A stretch of 64,000 nucleotides of DNA. Source: Nitrospira sp. MA-1 (GTDB lineage: Bacteria > Nitrospirota > Nitrospiria > Nitrospirales > UBA8639). The notes beneath the pieces are model-generated. The model ran no database searches and had not been told where the DNA came from. It worked only from the letters and a program-made list of their open reading frames with translations. The position numbers and the translations under genes are program-made. The first letter of the stretch is position 1, and the number at the start of each line of letters is the position of its first letter. The DNA is taken from NCBI GenBank assembly GCA_032139905.1, contig JAQJDB010000007.1, forward strand, positions 496,001 through 560,000, in the 5' to 3' direction. Shown piece after piece: positions 62,215 to 64,000 of the stretch.

Positions 62215-63050
62215 TGTGAGAAACGGCACCCGTGGGACGGTATCACCCTGATTCTTACGCCCGATCTTTGCTCGAGCTCGCCCCACCCACTCGCTCAAAT
62301 GAGCCGCCTCCCATCGCGGACATGTGGTGACTGAAGACCTATTCGACGCGAACGCGCGTCTGCGCTCGACGCCGATTCCGATCCTGTGGCTGCGTCGACA
62401 GAGGCTTGTCCCGATAGTCGTTTTCCTGCTTATGGGAGCGGAGGTCCTGGATGTTGTCTCCTGTGAGCTATAGGCGAATCCGCCCCCACGACCGGTCCGC
62501 CTGGCTCTGGGGGCTACCCGGCCTCCCGGGCGTGGCTGTCCTGCATGGTGGCTGGCGTTACGGTCTCTCGCCGAATCCGCTTATGCGGCCTGTCGACATT
62601 CACCTGATTCTTCTAACCCGAGTGATGGTCCCCCTGCGTGCTTGGCCAACGGGCATCTACATCGTTCTGCCGTCGTGGGGCCGGGTGGGCTTCCCACGCT
62701 GTGGCGCTTCTGCCCGCTTTCATCGCCGCAGTTTCTTCTCGGCTATGCCCTTGCTGCGGAACCGGGACCCAGGACGCATCAATCCGTTGGTCCCCTCGCG
62801 GTTGGAGTCCCTGATCGTCCAGCTAGGCGTCCCATGGCTCGACCAGGGCGTCGACCACGTCCGCTGCTGCCAAGGGTTCTCGAACCAGTCCGAGAGCCTT
62901 CGCATCGGGAATGCCTTGGGCCCGATCGAGGGAGAAGAGGCGCATACACGACACACGATCGCGGAGCTGATATTCCGTTTGGGAGTCGGACACATTCTAA
63001 AGGGCGTTGCCGAAGGCCGGTCAAAGGGCTTCCCGACCTGCGTATGGTGA
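62215..63050 (-). pseudogene. Decayed IS5-family transposase
   Basis: Reading the minus strand across frameshifts recovers almost the full length of an IS5-type DDE transposase. In order: 'SDSQTEYQLRDRVSCMRLF' and 'GIPDAKALGLVREPLAAADV', then 'IDASWVPVPQQGHSREE' (first catalytic Asp), 'NDVDARWPS', 'KNQVNVDRPHKRIRRETVT', 'ADS-AYS' with a one-base loss (second Asp), 'YRDKPLSTQPQDRNRRRAQ' and 'TRVRVE' (catalytic Glu). A TAG stop replaces the following His. 'VF', 'SAMGG' and 'RARAKIGRKN' complete the C-terminus. Many frameshifts and stops show it is dead. The stretch is visibly G+C-richer than its surroundings. Terminal inverted repeats were not found by eye. Confidence 0.8.
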
Positions 63051-63225
63051 GCTAAGGGATCGCCCCAGTGCCTGAGGGCCTACTAGCGTGTCGTAATATC
63101 AACGAATCCAAGTGGCCGCAGGGTCGACAGCGGTAAGTCCTCCTTGGACAGGCCGCATGGCATCCTTAAAGCCCTTTGCCAGGAATTTTTAGAGATTCCC
63201 TCTATTGAGGATGGAGGAAATATTC

Positions 63226-63699
63226 TTAGAGGTATCTTGCGGATGAGTATTTGTTGGTTGTCGATTGATGGATGTCAAACTTCGTGACCCAGTCCACGGC
63301 ATTACAAAGCTCTTGAAAGTCTAGGGGTTTTTCAAAGACCCGATTGACGCCGTTTTTAAATGCGCGAAGACGGACAATGTGGGATAATTCAGCAGTAATC
63401 AGAAAAATTGAGAGAATTTCCTGGGAATATTTATGATTGACTTGTTCAATAAAATCAAGTCCATCCATCTGTGGCATGTTGTTGTCGGTAATGATGATGG
63501 AGACCGCCTCTTTTTGCAAAGTTTCAAGCCCTTCCAGGCCATTTTCTGCTTCTGAACACAAATACCCCCGAAGTTCTAAAAATTCCTTCAGGCAAGTACG
63601 ATGATTTCGATCATCGTCAACTAACAAGATTCGGTCTTTAATGGGAACCTTGGGTGGATCGGGTTTTGGTGAATGCTGGTATACGCCTAAGATTTTCAT
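63226..63699 (-). CDS. Single-domain response regulator (CheY-like receiver)
   Basis: 157 residues: a short N-terminal extension (~1-22), then one receiver domain with the acidic pocket 'RILLVDDDRNHR', phospho-acceptor Asp in 'SIIITDNNMPQMDGLDF' (~72), the switch Thr in 'FLITAELS' and Lys in 'RVFEKPLDFQELC'. No DNA-binding or enzymatic output domain follows; the ~20-residue tail is polar. It could receive phosphate from the hybrid kinase upstream on the opposite strand, about 1.3 kb away across the IS5 relic. Confidence 0.88.
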   Translation of the reverse strand: MKILGVYQHSPKPDPPKVPIKDRILLVDDDRNHRTCLKEFLELRGYLCSEAENGLEGLETLQKEAVSIIITDNNMPQMDGLDFIEQVNHKYSQEILSIFLITAELSHIVRLRAFKNGVNRVFEKPLDFQELCNAVDWVTKFDIHQSTTNKYSSARYL

Positions 63700-64000
63700 G
63701 ATGTTTTAAATTTATTGGGGTCAGATTTGTTTCCTAAAAAGGTGGCGGAGGGACCTTTGAGAAGGTGGCTGATGAGAAGACCAGACTCCGGGTGCGGTCG
63801 AAATCGTAGTTCCCCTGAAACCAGTCCCTCCGCCGAGGCTCATATCGAGGCGCTTAAAACCAGTATTATCATGTGTCAAGTTGGTGGTTATGAAAGTCGA
63901 ATTGCGTCATTCTCCATGCTATTAGGTCGTAAAAGCGGAATATTTAAAAAAATGGCTTCGCCTCCAAAAAACTGGTGTGCAGTAATAGTTGATTGGTAAA
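63700..64000. other. Window end without a supported gene
   Basis: A 94-codon frame starting at a TTG (63715-63999) has no ribosome binding site and no recognisable family, although it reads as a basic, protein-like sequence. The upstream region of the response regulator (minus strand) lies here. Confidence 0.3.

Noticed and set aside
62451-63050. 199-codon plus-strand frame in the G+C-rich stretch
   Set aside because: It is antisense to the IS5 transposase fossil recognised on the minus strand.
63715-63999. 94-codon plus-strand frame at the window end
   Set aside because: TTG start without RBS and no family resemblance; possible debris but unsupported.
1-64000. CRISPR arrays, toxin-antitoxin or phage defence islands
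   Set aside because: No spaced direct repeats of CRISPR type and no Cas, toxin, restriction or phage-like proteins were seen; the accessory content is glycan synthesis and relic transposases.

Overview
The window looks like a chromosome segment of a Gram-negative bacterium. Evidence is the LPS/O-antigen style ABC exporter, the outer-membrane beta-barrel, the many signal peptides and the periplasmic-facing enzymes. Intermediate base composition, repeat-rich surface proteins with 'DVNGDGKADIIWRN..AIWLMNG' blades, and the mix of housekeeping genes with a long polysaccharide locus recall Nitrospirota (marine Nitrospira-like genomes). That assignment is memory-based inference, not something proven here. 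No rRNA, tRNA, CRISPR array, phage or plasmid gene was recognised.

Region 1 (1-10.6 kb) encodes surface and secreted proteins: two large proteins that each end in the same kind of six-unit FG-GAP-like repeat block (one has a zinc-metalloprotease head), a c-di-GMP-I riboswitch in front of a secreted fibronectin-III protein, an outer-membrane beta-barrel, and a secreted STN-like protein. Gene density is low and there is one decayed transposase.

Region 2 (12.4-38.4 kb) is a cell-surface polysaccharide locus: Wzm/Wzt exporter with a carbohydrate-recognition tail, a 1093-residue methyltransferase/GT2/WbsX fusion, several glycosyltransferases and methyltransferases, HddA and HddC for GDP-D-glycero-D-manno-heptose, a 2-oxoglutarate dioxygenase, a polysaccharide deacetylase of different base composition, a small 'YLDPGTGS' membrane protein followed by a methyltransferase and a membrane AlkP-superfamily (sulfatase-like) enzyme, an SGNH hydrolase, and a WcaJ-type initiating sugar-phosphate transferase. 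A radical SAM/SPASM gene sits on the opposite strand inside the locus.

Region 3 (38.5-52.7 kb) mixes housekeeping genes with precursor supply. It holds tmk-holB-metG on the minus strand; then a DUF502 protein, glmU and glmS (UDP-GlcNAc), rfbB-rfbA-rfbC-rfbD (dTDP-L-rhamnose) and uppP (undecaprenyl-phosphate recycling) on the plus strand; then malic enzyme on the minus strand. These feed the polysaccharide locus.

Region 4 (53.2-64 kb) holds a CPBP membrane protease, a minus-strand run of thiD, alpha/beta hydrolase, membrane protein, gamma-carbonic-anhydrase-like protein and SDR protein, a large PAS/GAF hybrid histidine kinase, a heavily decayed IS5-family transposase and a single-domain response regulator.

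The most interesting items are the c-di-GMP riboswitch with a visible Shine-Dalgarno-sequestering arm, the 27.5-33.5 kb small-protein/methyltransferase/AlkP/SGNH block as a candidate poorly described surface-polymer modification module, the paired six-blade repeat modules, and three relic transposases that can be read through their frameshifts.
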